DNA of 64,000 nucleotides from Tricholoma matsutake (lineage: Eukaryota > Basidiomycota > Agaricomycetes > Agaricales > Tricholomataceae). Below, in pieces: positions 1-11,302 of the stretch. The notes below the pieces were generated by a model. It was not told where the DNA came from, did no database searches, and saw nothing but the letters and a program-made list of their open reading frames with translations. Position numbers and translations under genes: made by a program. The stretch lies in contig AP026549.1 in assembly GCA_026075535.2 (NCBI GenBank), positions 8,928,001-8,992,000 on the forward strand, read 5' to 3'. How positions within the stretch are numbered: position 1 is the stretch's first letter; the number at the start of each line of letters is the position of its first letter.

Positions 1-420
1 TGAATTCAGAGAAAAATCTCTGGCTGACTGATTGATGACCATCTGCAGTTTGTCTGAATGTGGTTTAGGGACAACCCACAACAGAACAGTTGTCATTCCA
101 GGCAATAACAGTGTAAATGCTTCTGAGAAGTGACCTAAGGCTATTTCTTCATCATGCTGCTTGTGTATAAAAGCTAAATGTTCAGGATTCTTGATTTTCT
201 GAAGTGATGCATTGTCAACTATAGATGGAGGATGTGCATGCTCTGTCTTACCCCATGGCCAGAAGCCTTCTTGAAGACCTTGGCAAACAGATGCAACAAG
301 TGGTTGGTTCAGCTGTGAGGATAACAAGGCATGAAAGTGTTCGACATTAACAGGGGTGCCTCCTGAGTCTTGCGATGGTCAGGTGATGCTACTCATGGGT
401 GTCTCACCATGCTCTAACAT
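1..420 (-). pseudogene. RT-type retroelement polyprotein fragment, off left edge
   Basis: On the minus strand one frame is open for 120 codons from 360 to the window edge and has no start codon of its own. Upstream it meets TGA at 379-381, with similar coding sense continuing to about 420. Visible motifs are EGFWPWG and VVPKPHSDKLQMVINQSA, the latter typical of the segment just before the fingers of a reverse transcriptase. I have seen this motif pair in basidiomycete retroelements, some probably DIRS-like with a tyrosine recombinase, but that assignment is from memory. The upstream TGA sits where an Arg (CGA) would fit, so the copy is probably dead. The catalytic part lies outside the window. 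Confidence 0.55.
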
Positions 421-1735
421 GACACAATCATGGATGTGAAGAATTAAGGCAACCAGGATGACCAAGGCATGAGAGGGAGGTGACAAGAAACTCTTGTGCA
501 ATGGGTAAGACTACATACCACTTGTGAGACAGATGTTGTCATAGGAGACAATGTGTAAGCAAAAGAAGGTATGCACAGAGCTGACAAGCTCGGGGAAAGA
601 ATACCAAGAGGGGGAGCTGTGGAAGCTCAAAGAGGTACATGAAGGTGTATGGGCACTTGAAGGTGTGGGCTGTCATCACCAGATGTTGCCTTCATGGTGA
701 TTAGTCTAAGTGTGGTTAATCGCCTCAATTTACAGGACTGAATTGGTGAGCAGTAAATTGATTGGTAAATTCAGCACATTTCAATCTCCACTCTCAGCTG
801 CATGAAAGCTCACTACAAACGCACCCAGCAGCATCAAGCTTTGGATGCATAGGATTTTTGCATGCTGTGTTCTTTTTGACAAGGTAGCCCATTATTTTAG
901 TGTAATTACTTCTGTAGTGCTTCTGGCACCTATGAATTAGATTTTTTTTCATTCCAGCATGCAGACAAATTACTTATTTAGGGATACTGTGACTAGGGCT
1001 TTCAGGACTTCTTCCCTCCTGCATTTAGTCTTTGTGGACCTACTGCAAGATAAGCAGGAGCACAACATGTGTGATCTCCAAATTACAGTGCTTGATGATG
1101 GGGATTCTCGAGCCCATCAGCAACATCTCTATAATTAGCTTACCATCAATCAAACCCTGATGTTTGGCCAGGGTTCACTGTCAGATTGTAAATTGGGCTG
1201 GTTGGCATCATGGGGCTGTAAATTGAACCATAAATTGACCTCAATTTACAGTAAATTATCAGTCATTAAGTACTTAAGCTGCCAAAATCACAACTTAATC
1301 ACTTAATGAGCTGAGCCAGGTACAATGCAACTTATTTTGTGTAAAATAGGTACATATCCCCTTCCCTTGTGTGGGGAGCAGCATGCTACGTTGAGGGTGC
1401 ATGTCTGGCCACTTCCAAGCTTGCTAATTTTGAGCACCTTTCATTTTTATTGCACTTTCATGAGGTGGAATGCATTCTCACTTTTGTTTTTGTTTTTAGG
1501 ACCATGTGTGTATTACTAATATACCACAATATGGCATGTCATGCCATTCTACTATGAGAAGCTGCTGCATGACACTTTTTTTTTTTTTCATCATTTCAAA
1601 GGGGAAGACAAGGCCATGTGCATTGGACAATGCAAAGGTGTGGACAATGCAAAGGTGACGATGTGCTCATCGGAGTTTGAAACCCCTCTGCAGGGCAGCA
1701 CTGGCAACACCCAGTAAATTATCAGTACTAAGTAC
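421..1735. other. No recognisable gene; left flank of hAT element
   Basis: I see no coding frame with family resemblance here. Short motifs such as TAAATTG and CAATTTACAG recur near 700-790, 1185-1260 and 1714-1735, suggesting old repeat debris. A poly-T run lies at 1577-1589. The small open frames at 1325-1557 look random. Confidence 0.5.
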
Positions 1736-4700
1736 TAGTGCTGGGTTTTGATGGCAGTTGTAATATACAGCTTGTATTATACAGTGTATTATACCATATT
1801 ATACCATCTATACTACTGGGGGGGTAAATTGTCATGTATAATTCAGTATTGATTCCCAAAAAATTGACCCAGCCTCAGTCCCAGAATCTGCTCCAGCACG
1901 AAAACCACTTTCGACGTGTCCAAGTCGATATCAAGCTACAAGACAGCCATGATCACTGAGCAGCTGGACAAGCTCAATAATGCTGGAAAGGCTTTTCTGG
2001 AGGACAAGGCATTTGGTGCCATTGAAGAAGTCATGGATGATGTGTTTGGTGGTGATCACACTGGGACTGAGGCTATAGAATGGAAAGGGTATTGGAAGGA
2101 GCTGGAGTTATATGAAGAGAGGCTTAGGGAGGATCCTTCCAATGCTGGTATGGTCCCTATGGTGAGTTGCAACTGTCTATTTTTGGTGCTGAACATATCA
2201 ATTTCAAGTTGTCTGCAGACACCAGACAGTGGCTCCAATAATAACTCACAGGCCGATTCCATGAACATCAACACTCCGGCTTGTAGCTCACAACCTGCCG
2301 CAAGTCAAGATGTGGCTCAGGCTCTACAGACTGGCCCAGCTACGCATGATCGAGCGCAACAACTGGCACATTAACGGTAACCAATTTTTGTGTCAAGCCA
2401 AGCCCAGGGGTGTGAAACTTGATGAGCTATGTGCCAAGCTGGCAATTGAGCGTGTGGAGTGAAAGGCCAATGGTAACGGTACATGCATGTACTTCTACTG
2501 CATTGGCTGTAACAAATGATGGGCCAATAACAGTCAGAGTCATGTCCTACCTTACGCAAAGAAATGCAAAGTGTGTACTTGAATCAAATTCATTATTTTG
2601 ACTTTCTTTGATGCTGATCATACCCTAACAAAACAGACTCTACAATGTGACTGGCCTGGTGAGTTTCAGGCTGTGTTGGATGCATTGGTTGGTGCTTCAG
2701 CTGAAAAGATCATGACAGGTAACAGTGCCACTCCCCATGTTCATGACCCCAAGAAACGTAAAGTGACTGGCAAAGGGGCAGGCCATGTTCCAGTGACTTT
2801 CAGCCCTCCAGTGGTGCAGGTGGCTTCATTGACCATGTCAAATCAGTCAACACTCAATGCAAGCTGGGTGAAACTACAATAACTGCCATTCGCCGAGCAT
2901 TTATTGACTACCACTTGCTCCACTTTGTTGTATGCTGTGCAATTGCATTCTCAGTTGTTGACAGTGGCTTTTTCATTGACTTTGTCAAGGCTTTGTGAGT
3001 TTTATTTCCTTTGTTATCTAATTCTTTACTAATACATGACTCAGATGCCCTGGATATGGCATACCAGACTGTTCAAATTTCTTCACAAAGCACCTGGCGG
3101 CAGAAGCTGCCTCTGTTGCCACCAAACTCTTTTTGTATTTAACTGGAATGGTTCACCTTTCTCTGTCATTTGATGGCTGGTCTAGCAAGGGTCATGATGA
3201 GATCTATACTGTGCACGTTACAACTCCATTGTGGCACTCATTCTTTTTTGATGCCCTGGTGTTGACTGGCTTGTCAACATCTGGTGAATCTTTGTTTAAC
3301 TTCCTGTCAGAGGTGTGCTATTGTTTTTCCTTACGATTAAGCTCAGCTCACTGCTTTTCTAGATAATCATGCAGTTAACAGCACAAGCTTTCTCAATTGT
3401 AGTCTCTGACACAACTGCAAGTGTCAAAAAGTGCTGCCAGCTCATCTGTGAAAAATGGCCATGGATCTTGAACTGTCCAGATCCTTGTCATCAGCTGAAT
3501 TTGATGATGAAAGACCTCATGTTAGGCTCAAAGAAGCATCCCAAGATTAAGGGCTTCACAGAGGTAATGTGTTATACTATCTATATGACTGCTAAACTTA
3601 TGCTCAGTGTCCTGATAGCCAATGGCAATCATCTCTGCACTCACAACTTACTTTTCTCACAGTAATTATGGTCAGCACCAGCTTAAGGCTGAGCTAGCTA
3701 ATCAGAAAGATAAGTGTGGAATTCAGGCAGGTGGTGCTACAAGGTTCTCAAGCTTTTCCACCCATGCAAAGAGTATTGCTCATTGTTTTGATGCCATTGA
3801 GCACTGCTTGAGTTCCGGAGCAATCAAGTTTGACACCAAAGCTGTAAGATCATTTTGCATAACTGAAGTACTAACTGATAACAATTTGACATAGTCCAAG
3901 CCACTTCAGAAGTACATTACAAAAGGTCCTGACTCATTTGCATTTCAGATTCAGCTACATGACATAAACCTGCTCCTTACACCCATTGATTGGGGTCTCA
4001 AGACTCTTGATGGACAGAACACCATGTGCTCCGATGTTTTTGCTATATTTATTGGTATTGCTATTGGGTTCACTCATGTTTTTGCAGATTCAGGTATGCT
4101 ACTTGATATGTTAGGCTCCATTTGCATACTGACACCACCTGTGATTATATCTAGAGAGTCCAATTTATGTCTATTGTGCTGAGACATACAGTGTTTTCAA
4201 TTGGCGGTTTGCTATCTTCATTAAAGACTGCACTCAGGACATGTTCCTTCTTGCTTATCTGCTTGATCCCAGTATGTGTATCTGTATTTCCCCTCAGCAG
4301 TATCTTATAATAACCCCTCCAGTCTACTATCGTGATGGTGCTTTGAGATTGGCTCTACCACCATGTGCATCATTTTCAAAGAGGACAGCATCATCTCTGG
4401 TTCTGCGTCTCATTGCATCTGCACAGTGTATGCTTCAATATGAGCAGCTGCGAGTGCGAAGTGCTACCAAGGAGGATGACACTAAATTAATCACACAACT
4501 GACCGGCATGATCAATTTGGAATGCACTTCAGTGATTTTCACTCATTAATCACAAATGTACTTTCAGCATACATGTATGTAGAGGCACCTTTTACAGATG
4601 CCTGTTGTGATCCTCTGGAGTGGCTTACCTGGTGGAAGGCACAATCTCAGGACAGCAATGCATCTATGATCTCAGTATGTTGCTGCTTCCTCTTGCCATT

Positions 4701-5570
4701 GATTACAAGTCTTACTCTGATTTAGATTCTCACAATCAAGCTTTTCTCTGTCTCACCATCTGAGATGTGTGATGAGTGCACTGCCTCTAGGCTTTCCACT
4801 TTCAACTCAGCAAAGTGCAATAGTCTCAGTGCTGAAAATCTTGTTCACATGGCTCAGTTACATGATCACTGGACATATGGCCTTGAGTCTCCAGCATATA
4901 CTCACAAGGCCACTCTTCAATTGCCGACAGCTCAAACTACACCCAAGTTCATCTGCTTACCTGCTCTGACTTTGCAAGATCTACTCAATCCAGCCTATCC
5001 AGATGAGGTGCCATCATTCTTTGTGGATGATCCTTATAATGTGGCTGCCCTTGACAAGGTTGAAGAGGTTGAAGATGATGAGTCAATTATCATGCGTGGA
5101 TGTGATGTGGAATGGCTCAAGATTGATGAGCTCATAGATCTTGCTAATTTGAAGCTTGTCACTTGATACTCAGACTCATCAGAGAAGGCCAATTCACACC
5201 AGCTACCCTTAGCTGCACAGCCTTCTAGCAATGTACCTGCAACAGCCTGGAGTGAAGATAACTGGGCAGCAAAGGATGCAGATTTCTAGTTCCACCATTT
5301 TAATTTTTCAAAGTATTAGTTAGCCTATAGCTGCATACCTATACTGTACCTTCTGTTATATTGTCTTGTTACTGTATATTACCAATTATACCAATTATAA
5401 CAATTATACAGCTGTATAATACCTGTATTATACTATCTATACCAAGTAAAATTTTAGCCTGTGGCACTCCTTTGTATTATACCAAAAATACCAACTATAC
5501 GAGTCACCTTGTGGGCCACTACATGGCAACCATATTATACCGAGCCCAATCTGAACAATACCCAGCACTA
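1736..5570 (+). mobile_element. Complete hAT DNA transposon with 8-bp target duplication
   Basis: The ends are inverted repeats. The left end begins TAGTGCTGGGTTTTGATGGC and the right end, read on the minus strand, begins TAGTGCTGGGTATTGTTCAG. They are flanked by the perfect 8-bp duplication CTAAGTAC (1728-1735 and 5571-5578). An 8-bp duplication and TAGNG termini are hallmarks of the hAT superfamily, and the interior encodes a hAT transposase relic. AT-rich subterminal stretches with repeated TATTATACC-like motifs lie inside each end (about 1760-1860 and 5340-5560) and could be transposase-binding arrays. The element is 3835 bp. Confidence 0.9.
1950..5289 (+). pseudogene. hAT transposase (BED finger, DUF659-like core, C-terminal dimerisation), decayed
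   Basis: Exons can be stitched across short introns: 2161-2217, 2995-3044, 3313-3362, about 3564-3618, 3844-3894, 4094-4154, 4272-4322 and 4675-4725. Several have TACTAAT or TACTAAC branch sites. The N-terminal part holds a BED-type zinc finger (2485-2570; CIGC then HVLPYAKKC). The core has LSFDGWSSKGHDEIY (3160s), IVVSDTTASVKKC and NCPDPCHQLNLMMKDL (3400-3530), and a YGQHQLKAEL segment. The C-terminal part has SEMCDECTASRLSTFN (4760s), the hAT dimerisation region, and ends at TAG 5287-5289. In-frame TGA codons at 2460, 2517 and 5164 and a damaged junction near 4520-4580 make it nonfunctional. The start is uncertain; the first in-phase ATG is near 1950. Confidence 0.85.
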
Positions 5571-5578
5571 CTAAGTAC

Positions 5579-6202
5579 AAATTCACAGTCGCGTGATGTT
5601 CGGAGTTTCAACGGACTCAGTATCACGTCCAAAGCAGAGCACAGCCTCTCCTCTGAGCGATTAGACGCTAATCATTTGGTTCGGCCAGTCAGCTCGATAG
5701 TCCGCCGCCCATATACTGCCTACACCACCCGCCTTCTCCTGCTTGTACAGTTACACGACACTTTGATAGCCTCGACTACTTCAAAGGGAAGCTTGGCTAG
5801 GGGCGGTAAGAGCGTTGTATTTATATATGGTGCGTATCATCGTGGAGTTCATGTTTTCCTGGTACTCAGGTCTCGAAATTTTATTTCTTAGGTTCCACTC
5901 TCGTGTAAGAGGCTAACCCCTGGCAAGTCTGAGGCTGCACAGTTGGACCCTGATCTACTGCTGATCCTGGTCTTCCGTTCAAATTTCGAGCCGAGGGGCC
6001 GTGTTGGCAACTCGATTAGTAATGCATTCAAGACTCATCTTGTTTTCCCTTGGCTCGCTTGGAAGTGGAAAGGATGGCGTATTCCCGTTACCTATCATCG
6101 TTGCATGGACTAAAAATGAACTATCAATGAGAGGAGGATGTTGAGGAAGGAAGACCGGAAGGTTATGGTTGGTGAGTTTGCTTATCATGATTTCGTCCCT
6201 GC
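5579..6202. other. CpG-rich intergenic host DNA
   Basis: Immediately right of the hAT target site the base composition changes: CG dinucleotides become frequent, as in the host gene further on. I recognise no protein family on either strand. The frames at 5361-5891 (+) and 5979-6206 (-) have no family resemblance, although the minus frame carries normal-looking codons and could be a decayed exon. Confidence 0.4.
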
Positions 6203-6574
6203 TCACAAAATTCTACAGGGCGACGACATCAGCCGGTTTGTGCCAGACCCTCGATATGGAACAGCAAAGCCGGCAATACCTAAACTAGTGTCTTGAGGAT
6301 GCGCGTAAGGTACCTCACCCGCTATTGCTTCGAATCGCAGCACTGGTATGATGGCCAGAAAAGGCTGTGTTAGTGGAAGGAGAACTTGACGCAGCTTGAG
6401 GCCCTTAATTCGTGGTTTCTTTCGTCCATGTTGGCGGTACGCGATGGCCCATCGACTTCGGTTCATCCATCTGTCATACCCAAATCTTCGGAGATGATAG
6501 CGATGGTCGGGATCTGGCAAGTCACTGCGTCCTGATTCGACTGGTGAGTCTTTCATCTTTTTAGGCACGGTCAT
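6203..6574 (-). CDS. Hypothetical protein frame, possible host exon
   Basis: An uninterrupted 123-codon minus-strand frame lies in the CpG-rich island. The product is basic, rich in Arg and Pro, with no signal peptide, membrane segment or motif I recognise. A possible donor (GTGAGGTACC) and acceptor (TTTAG) occur inside it, so it may be part exon, part intron. Its codons are less decayed than those of the surrounding transposons, which is the main argument that it is host sequence. It may equally be noncoding. Confidence 0.25.
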   Translation of the reverse strand: MTVPKKMKDSPVESGRSDLPDPDHRYHLRRFGYDRWMNRSRWAIAYRQHGRKKPRIKGLKLRQVLLPLTQPFLAIIPVLRFEAIAGEVPYAHPQDTSLGIAGFAVPYRGSGTNRLMSSPCRIL

Positions 6575-6757
6575 TAACTCGTTTTCTGCATAGTATGTAT
6601 GTTAGAACGCCACCTACATCCCTGTCAACATCGACTCGCCATCTACACCTGCCCATGGACGAGTAGCTTTTCTGGTAAACCCCACTCGTGAAAAACGCAA
6701 AAAAAAATATAATGTACAAATTTCATCTTATCATAACACAACAATACAACAACAACA

Positions 6758-7513
6758 CTACACCCCATAATCATCAATCAACTCCCTAATCGCATCATAG
6801 CTCGACGCAGCCCTAGGTTCAAAGATCACCTTAAAAGGCATGGGGTGTGAACGCCAGCTCGTCGATGGGGTATTTTGGGTCCTTTTTGAGGTTGAATGAC
6901 CATAGGACTAGTGCAGTGTTGAGGAAGACCGATCTGTGGGTGGTGGTGGTGAGTAAATGGATGGATCGAGGGAGGGAGGGAAGGATGGTTGGGACTAACG
7001 CAGAAGCGATAGATTGACCGGGGCATACTCTGTTTTTAATATGAGGAAAGAGGGAAAAAGCGAAGTGTATAAATGCATGACACGTTACTGACGACCAAAA
7101 CCAAACGTGAACGCCTTGGGATCTTCCTTCAGTTTCCCATTTCCGTCTAGCCATCTTTGAGGGTTGAACGATTGTGTGTGGGGGGTTGATTACGTTCGGT
7201 TAAGTTATAGGAACTGCAGTGTGTAACATCATCGCCCCCCCATGCCCACGAAGGGAAAATGGAAACGGAGTTGCCTATCAGCGTTGAGCGCTGAAGGAAC
7301 GGACAGGACGAACCCAGATGAGATCTTTGGTTGATATATGGATGAAAAACAAACAAACAAATAGAAAGGCAACGCTCGTCGCTCGCTCCCAAAAACCGCA
7401 TTGAGCTCTTGCTTGTGCCTGTGGATAACAAGCAGCAGCAGCGGTCCAGCGCCGAACATGGATCCGGCGAGATAAGCGAGGTCGAGCTCGTGTTTTAAAT
7501 TTATAGGGGTCAT
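6758..7513 (-). pseudogene. Cytochrome P450, truncated and frameshifted relic
   Basis: Pieces of a fungal P450 lie in order on the minus strand. They are an I-helix piece (LAYLAGSMFGAG near 7450-7490), a post-I-helix piece in two frames (AACYPQAQARAQ, then ELNAVFGSERR), and FNPQRWLDGNGKLKEDPKAF (about 7110-7170). The haem-binding segment follows, assembled across two introns (7030-7088 and about 6930-6999) as FGFGRQVCPG, and the tail ends at TAG 6758-6760. The SDTTASA stretch after the I-helix, the K-helix region and several residues before PFKVIFEPR are missing, and the frame shifts at least twice. The usually invariant second Arg of the haem motif is Gln (CAA, one CpG transition from CGA). 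The N-terminal half is absent. Confidence 0.85.
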
Positions 7514-7623
7514 TTCAAGAACTCGACAGTCACATTTGCTTTGCTAGAAGCTACGAGAGCTCTGTTGACGAGAGTGACGGTACCGAGTCGACCGCCTCCT
7601 CTCTGGGCTTTGGCAGCGACTCC

Positions 7624-9458
7624 ATGTCCACTGCTACTTCCTCCACGCATGATCCGCACGCTGTATCCCAGGCGGAGGCTCAGGCCTACTATGCCGGCCT
7701 ACCTTCTGAGCCCATGTTACTTTACCGCACAGGCAAGGAGCAGTGGTCCCCGCCCAGGGGACCTGAGGCCCAACGCCGTTTGAAGGAGCTGTGCGAAGTC
7801 TTCACCCATCCAATTGCGAAGGTCTGGAACCACGACTTGGGCTGGAAGGTTGTCAAGGTTATGGACGCTCACACGGTCAGTTAATATCCATCATATCGTA
7901 GAGTTTGCTAACCGGGATTTCTAGATCCGCTTTACGACGATTGACGTCGTTCGTTTCAAGAAGGTCGAGGTCGACGAAGGGCCCGAGGATGAAGAAGACC
8001 CTGAGGGTGAAGAAGAGAGCGATGGTGAAGAAGAGGGCGATGGTGAAGAAGAGGGCGATTGTGAAGAAGAGAGCGAGGCTAAGAAACCGGTCATCAGTCC
8101 TGTCACCATCTGGATTGGCGTCTTCCCCAACACTACCTCCCCTACGACTGCCCATAACGCGGCTCAGGACGTTTTAACCCTTCTCAAGGACTACCAGGTC
8201 ACCGATATCGACATCGAGTTCCGCGAGTCCATCTACATGCACGAGGTCGGTCCTCAGCTTCTCAGACCCGTCCATGACCTGGACCCACTTGTCGACGTCG
8301 TTAGTCCCCTCACTCCTGCCCTCGGCCTCGGCATCTCCACCAAGGCCAGGCCCGACGCTCAGGGGACGATGGCCCTCTACCTCGCCGAAGGTGGCAGCAG
8401 CGATAGGCTCTTGGGTCTTTCGTGCCGTCACGTCCTCGTCGGATCCCGTGTAGCCAACGTCGACTACGTTCACCACCGCAGTATGCCTCCTAAAGGCGTC
8501 CTCCTGCTCGGCAAGGGAGCTTTCAGCCACCTCGTCGATTCGATCAAACTCCGGATCGGAGTACACGGCCTCACGGTTCAGCGCTGGAGGGAGCAGATTG
8601 AAGACTTCGAGGAGAGGGAGAGGGGCACCAACGATGTCGACGTTGAGGAGGCTAGGGCGGTCCGGATGGAGACCCAGGGGTTGGTGGACAAGGCAGAGAG
8701 GGCGATAGAGGCACTCGGAGTGTTGCTCTATCAGATTAATAAGGACTGGAAGAAACTCAACAACCGTGTCCTCGGCCATATCCTCTACTCCCCAGCCATT
8801 ACTCTCGGCGTCGGTGAACATTCTTTCACGGAGGACTGGGGAATTTTTAAGGTCGACCGCGCCAAGCTCGGTGACGGCTTCCAGGGCAATAAGATAGACC
8901 TCGGTGCGTTTTGACTATTCGATCAAGACCATCTACTAACCTAAATGTTATTTATATCTAGGAACGAAGCTGATGCCCGGCGAGTTTTCGGTCAAGTGTT
9001 ACCCCCGCGGAGACGCCAACTGGAAGTTCAAATATCCCAAAGATCGTCTGCTCCCACTTAGGGGCACCATCACCGACGAGTTGATGCGCAAACCCGACAT
9101 GTGGGACAAGGTCGGCGAACCGTGCTTGTTGGTGGTCAAGAGCGGCAATGCTACTGGCACCACCATTGGCCGCGCAAATGGCATCTTCTCCATCGTTCGC
9201 GACTACTTCAAGGACATGTCCATCAACCAGACCTCAATGGAGTGGGCGATACTCAACTATGACAGCAAGTCGGAAGTCTTTTCAGAATGTGGCGATTCAG
9301 GCTCAGCAATTGCCGACATCCGTGGCCGTATCGGTGGCATGCTTACCGGCGGTTCTGGTAAAATGAAGTCCTCCGATATGACCTATGCCACGCCGTTCTG
9401 GTGGCTCCTCGAGCGTATCAAGGCCAAAGGGTTCCCAAACGTGCACGTCGTCATCTAG
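7624..9458 (+). CDS. Trypsin-fold (PA-clan-like) protease-like protein, 575 aa, three exons
   Basis: Exons 7624-7875, 7925-8903 and 8962-9458 join in phase (252+979+497 nt) into one 575-codon frame. Both introns (49 and 58 nt) have GT-AG ends and CTAAC branch sites. The N-terminal third carries an acidic Glu/Asp/Gly tract (about residues 100-130) encoded by an 18-bp tandem repeat. The C-terminal half resembles a chymotrypsin-fold domain: GLSCRHVL supplies a His in the catalytic-His context and ECGDSGSAIADIRGRIGGML supplies the GDSGS nucleophile motif, with a Gly-rich strand after it. A heptad-like charged helix (near 8600-8770) separates the two motifs. I believe related proteins occur in mushroom genomes, but the substrate is unknown. 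The frame stays open upstream to about 7507 with Ser-rich residues, so a missing upstream exon is possible. It is the only undamaged gene here. Confidence 0.85.
7991..8085 (+). repeat. In-frame 18-bp tandem repeat encoding acidic tract
   Basis: Units close to GAAGAAGAGGGCGATGGT repeat about five times inside exon 2 and encode Glu-Glu-Glu-Gly-Asp-Gly. The unit is a multiple of three, so copy number can change without breaking the frame. Confidence 0.8.
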
Positions 9459-10208
9459 GCATCTTGACATCAACAATGACATTGAATACCTTTTTTTCTG
9501 TGACTTCTTCTCTTTCTTCTATGCTCTTTTATCTCTCGGTTGGTTGTTGGTGGACCACCATTTAGGTCTATCTTTATTTTCTGTCTCGCCTTTTCGTACT
9601 TACAACCAACAACCTTGTCTAGGCCTTGGAGTAGTGGACTCATCATTTAGGTTCACCTCGTTTCTTGCTCTCCTCCTTTCGCGCAAGTTATGGCCTTGGC
9701 ATCCAGGTTCCATACAACTCGACATGGTTTGCTGGACTGTTGGACATGCTCACCCATTCAAGCAGTATCTGGTAAACATATGCAGGCATCGACATCAAGG
9801 GGGTGTCAGCACCCAAATCCACATCAGGTGGGGGTACAGAGGACCTGCTAAAAAAAATTGACATTGGAGTTTTGAAAGGTCAGGTCATGTTTAGAGCTGC
9901 ACATTCAGCTCCAAAACATGTTCTGTCTCTTGGTTTCACCACACAATACAGCAGATTCAGCCTCCAGCCCACACTCAGTGTTGTTCCTGACCTTCCCTAG
10001 TATATTATAATAATGCATTGGCATCATTGTACTGGAAATACCACCAAACCTCATCAATTCTTTCAAAGTATTTAAATTGTTGGAATTTGGGTTTGCAAGT
10101 TGCACAATGCTGCCCCATGTTATATGTTTTCTATATTTAGTTTCTTAGGTTTCTCATTATGGTTTGCAGTTGTGGTAGTCTGACACATGATCCATTTGCC
10201 TCATGAGC
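9459..10208. other. 3' flank of the protease-like gene; no gene seen
   Basis: The first 200 bases are T/C-rich, as expected for a fungal 3' untranslated region and downstream flank. After about 9700 CpG density falls back to the level of the repeats. I see no conserved frame or repeat boundary until the hAT target site at 10209. Confidence 0.5.
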
Positions 10209-10216
10209 TCACCAAG

Positions 10217-11294
10217 TAGTGTTGCCATGGCTTGAGCCATGTTTTTTGCTATCTTGGGAAATAAATTACATAAAATCACTAAAATATTTGAGGAGCTAGA
10301 TCCCATCAAAAGCCAAGGGGTCTCCTGCCAACTCTAAGCAATCAGAGAAGTGGTTCCTGAAATATTCACGTGGCTTTGAAAGAGCAAGTGTGCTCATCCT
10401 TGCATTGTGTTGTACAAAAACAGTTTGGTAAACAAGGCACAGGGGGCCAAAATGTGCTAGGGAAAGGTTGGGGCCCCCTGTGCCTTGTTTACTGAACTAT
10501 TTTGGTACAACACAATATAAGGACAAGCACACTTCATCAAGAACATGTTGTCTACTCCACCAAACCAACTGCCAACACTACCATTGTCAATGACAATCCA
10601 GGAGGCTTGCCACACTGCCCTCACACCCCTGTCCACTACCCTGACCTTGTCACTGTTCCCCAGTACCCTATCATGGTCCCCCACCAACTCATGCCTGGTT
10701 GACCCATTTGCACACTGCCCACTTCCCTTGTCATGGTTCCTCATCTCACCAGCCGGTCACTGTCCTCAACCAGCCCTGTCACTGTCCCCAACACTGTCCC
10801 CTGATTCCTGTAACCATCCAATTGTGACTCAGTGTTCTTGTGAACACGTAAAGTTATCTTTGGTTACCATGACCATATCTACCTTGCCACACCTGCACCC
10901 CCCGGTCAAAAATTTGGAAGTATGAGAGAGTGTAAGAGTGTCTCTTACATCAGCAAGTCTTATCTACATCTGCACCCAGTATCACATGTTAGTCCAGTAG
11001 TATATAGTCTACACTTTGAATACTTATACCATATCTTAGTTTCCTCCCCCAAAATATACTAAGTTCCTTACATGTTTCAGTCTCCTTGAGTGTTGGAAGC
11101 TCTGGCTTCCTTCCACTGCCAGAGCCACATTTCAAAGCCATGTGAATATTTCAGGAACCACTTCTCTGATTGCTGAGAGTTTGCAGGAGACCCCTCAGCT
11201 TTTGATGGGATCTAGCTCCTCAAATATTTTAGTGATTTTATGTAATTTATTTCCCAAGATAGCAAAAAACTTGGCTCAAGCCATGGCAATACTA
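10217..11294. mobile_element. Non-autonomous hAT element with ~165-bp inverted repeats
   Basis: The left end starts TAGTGTTGCCATGGCTTGAG and the right end, read inverted, TAGTATTGCCATGGCTTGAG. The repeats extend about 165 bp (10217-10381 against 11130-11294) with few differences. The flanks are a perfect 8-bp direct repeat, TCACCAAG (10209-10216 and 11295-11302), which fits hAT insertion. The interior has no transposase frame, so movement would depend on an enzyme supplied elsewhere. Its terminus differs from that of the hAT at 1736-5570. Confidence 0.88.
10386..10534. repeat. Hairpin-type repeat just inside the hAT left arm
   Basis: Arms 10386-10449 and 10471-10534 are inverted copies of each other (for example AACAAGGCACAGGGGGCC against GGCCCCCTGTGCCTTGTT) around a loop of about 21 nt. 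It may be a nested foldback element or part of the host element's arm; I found no target duplication. Confidence 0.7.
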
Positions 11295-11302
11295 TCACCA
11301 AG

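Noticed and set aside
5361..5891. 176-codon plus-strand frame across the hAT right end
   Set aside because: It crosses the element boundary and target duplication, so it cannot be one ancestral gene.
7877..8177. Minus- and off-frame open frames over the acidic tract of the protease-like gene
   Set aside because: They are mirrors of the 18-bp in-frame repeat; the spliced plus-strand frame explains the region.
8174..8821. 215-codon minus-strand frame opposite the protease-like gene
   Set aside because: The opposite strand has matched introns, a complete frame and catalytic-type motifs; this is a shadow caused by high GC and codon pattern.
9385..9861. Frame overlapping the end of the protease-like gene
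   Set aside because: Its first part is the wrong frame of exon 3 and the remainder is T/C-rich 3' flank.
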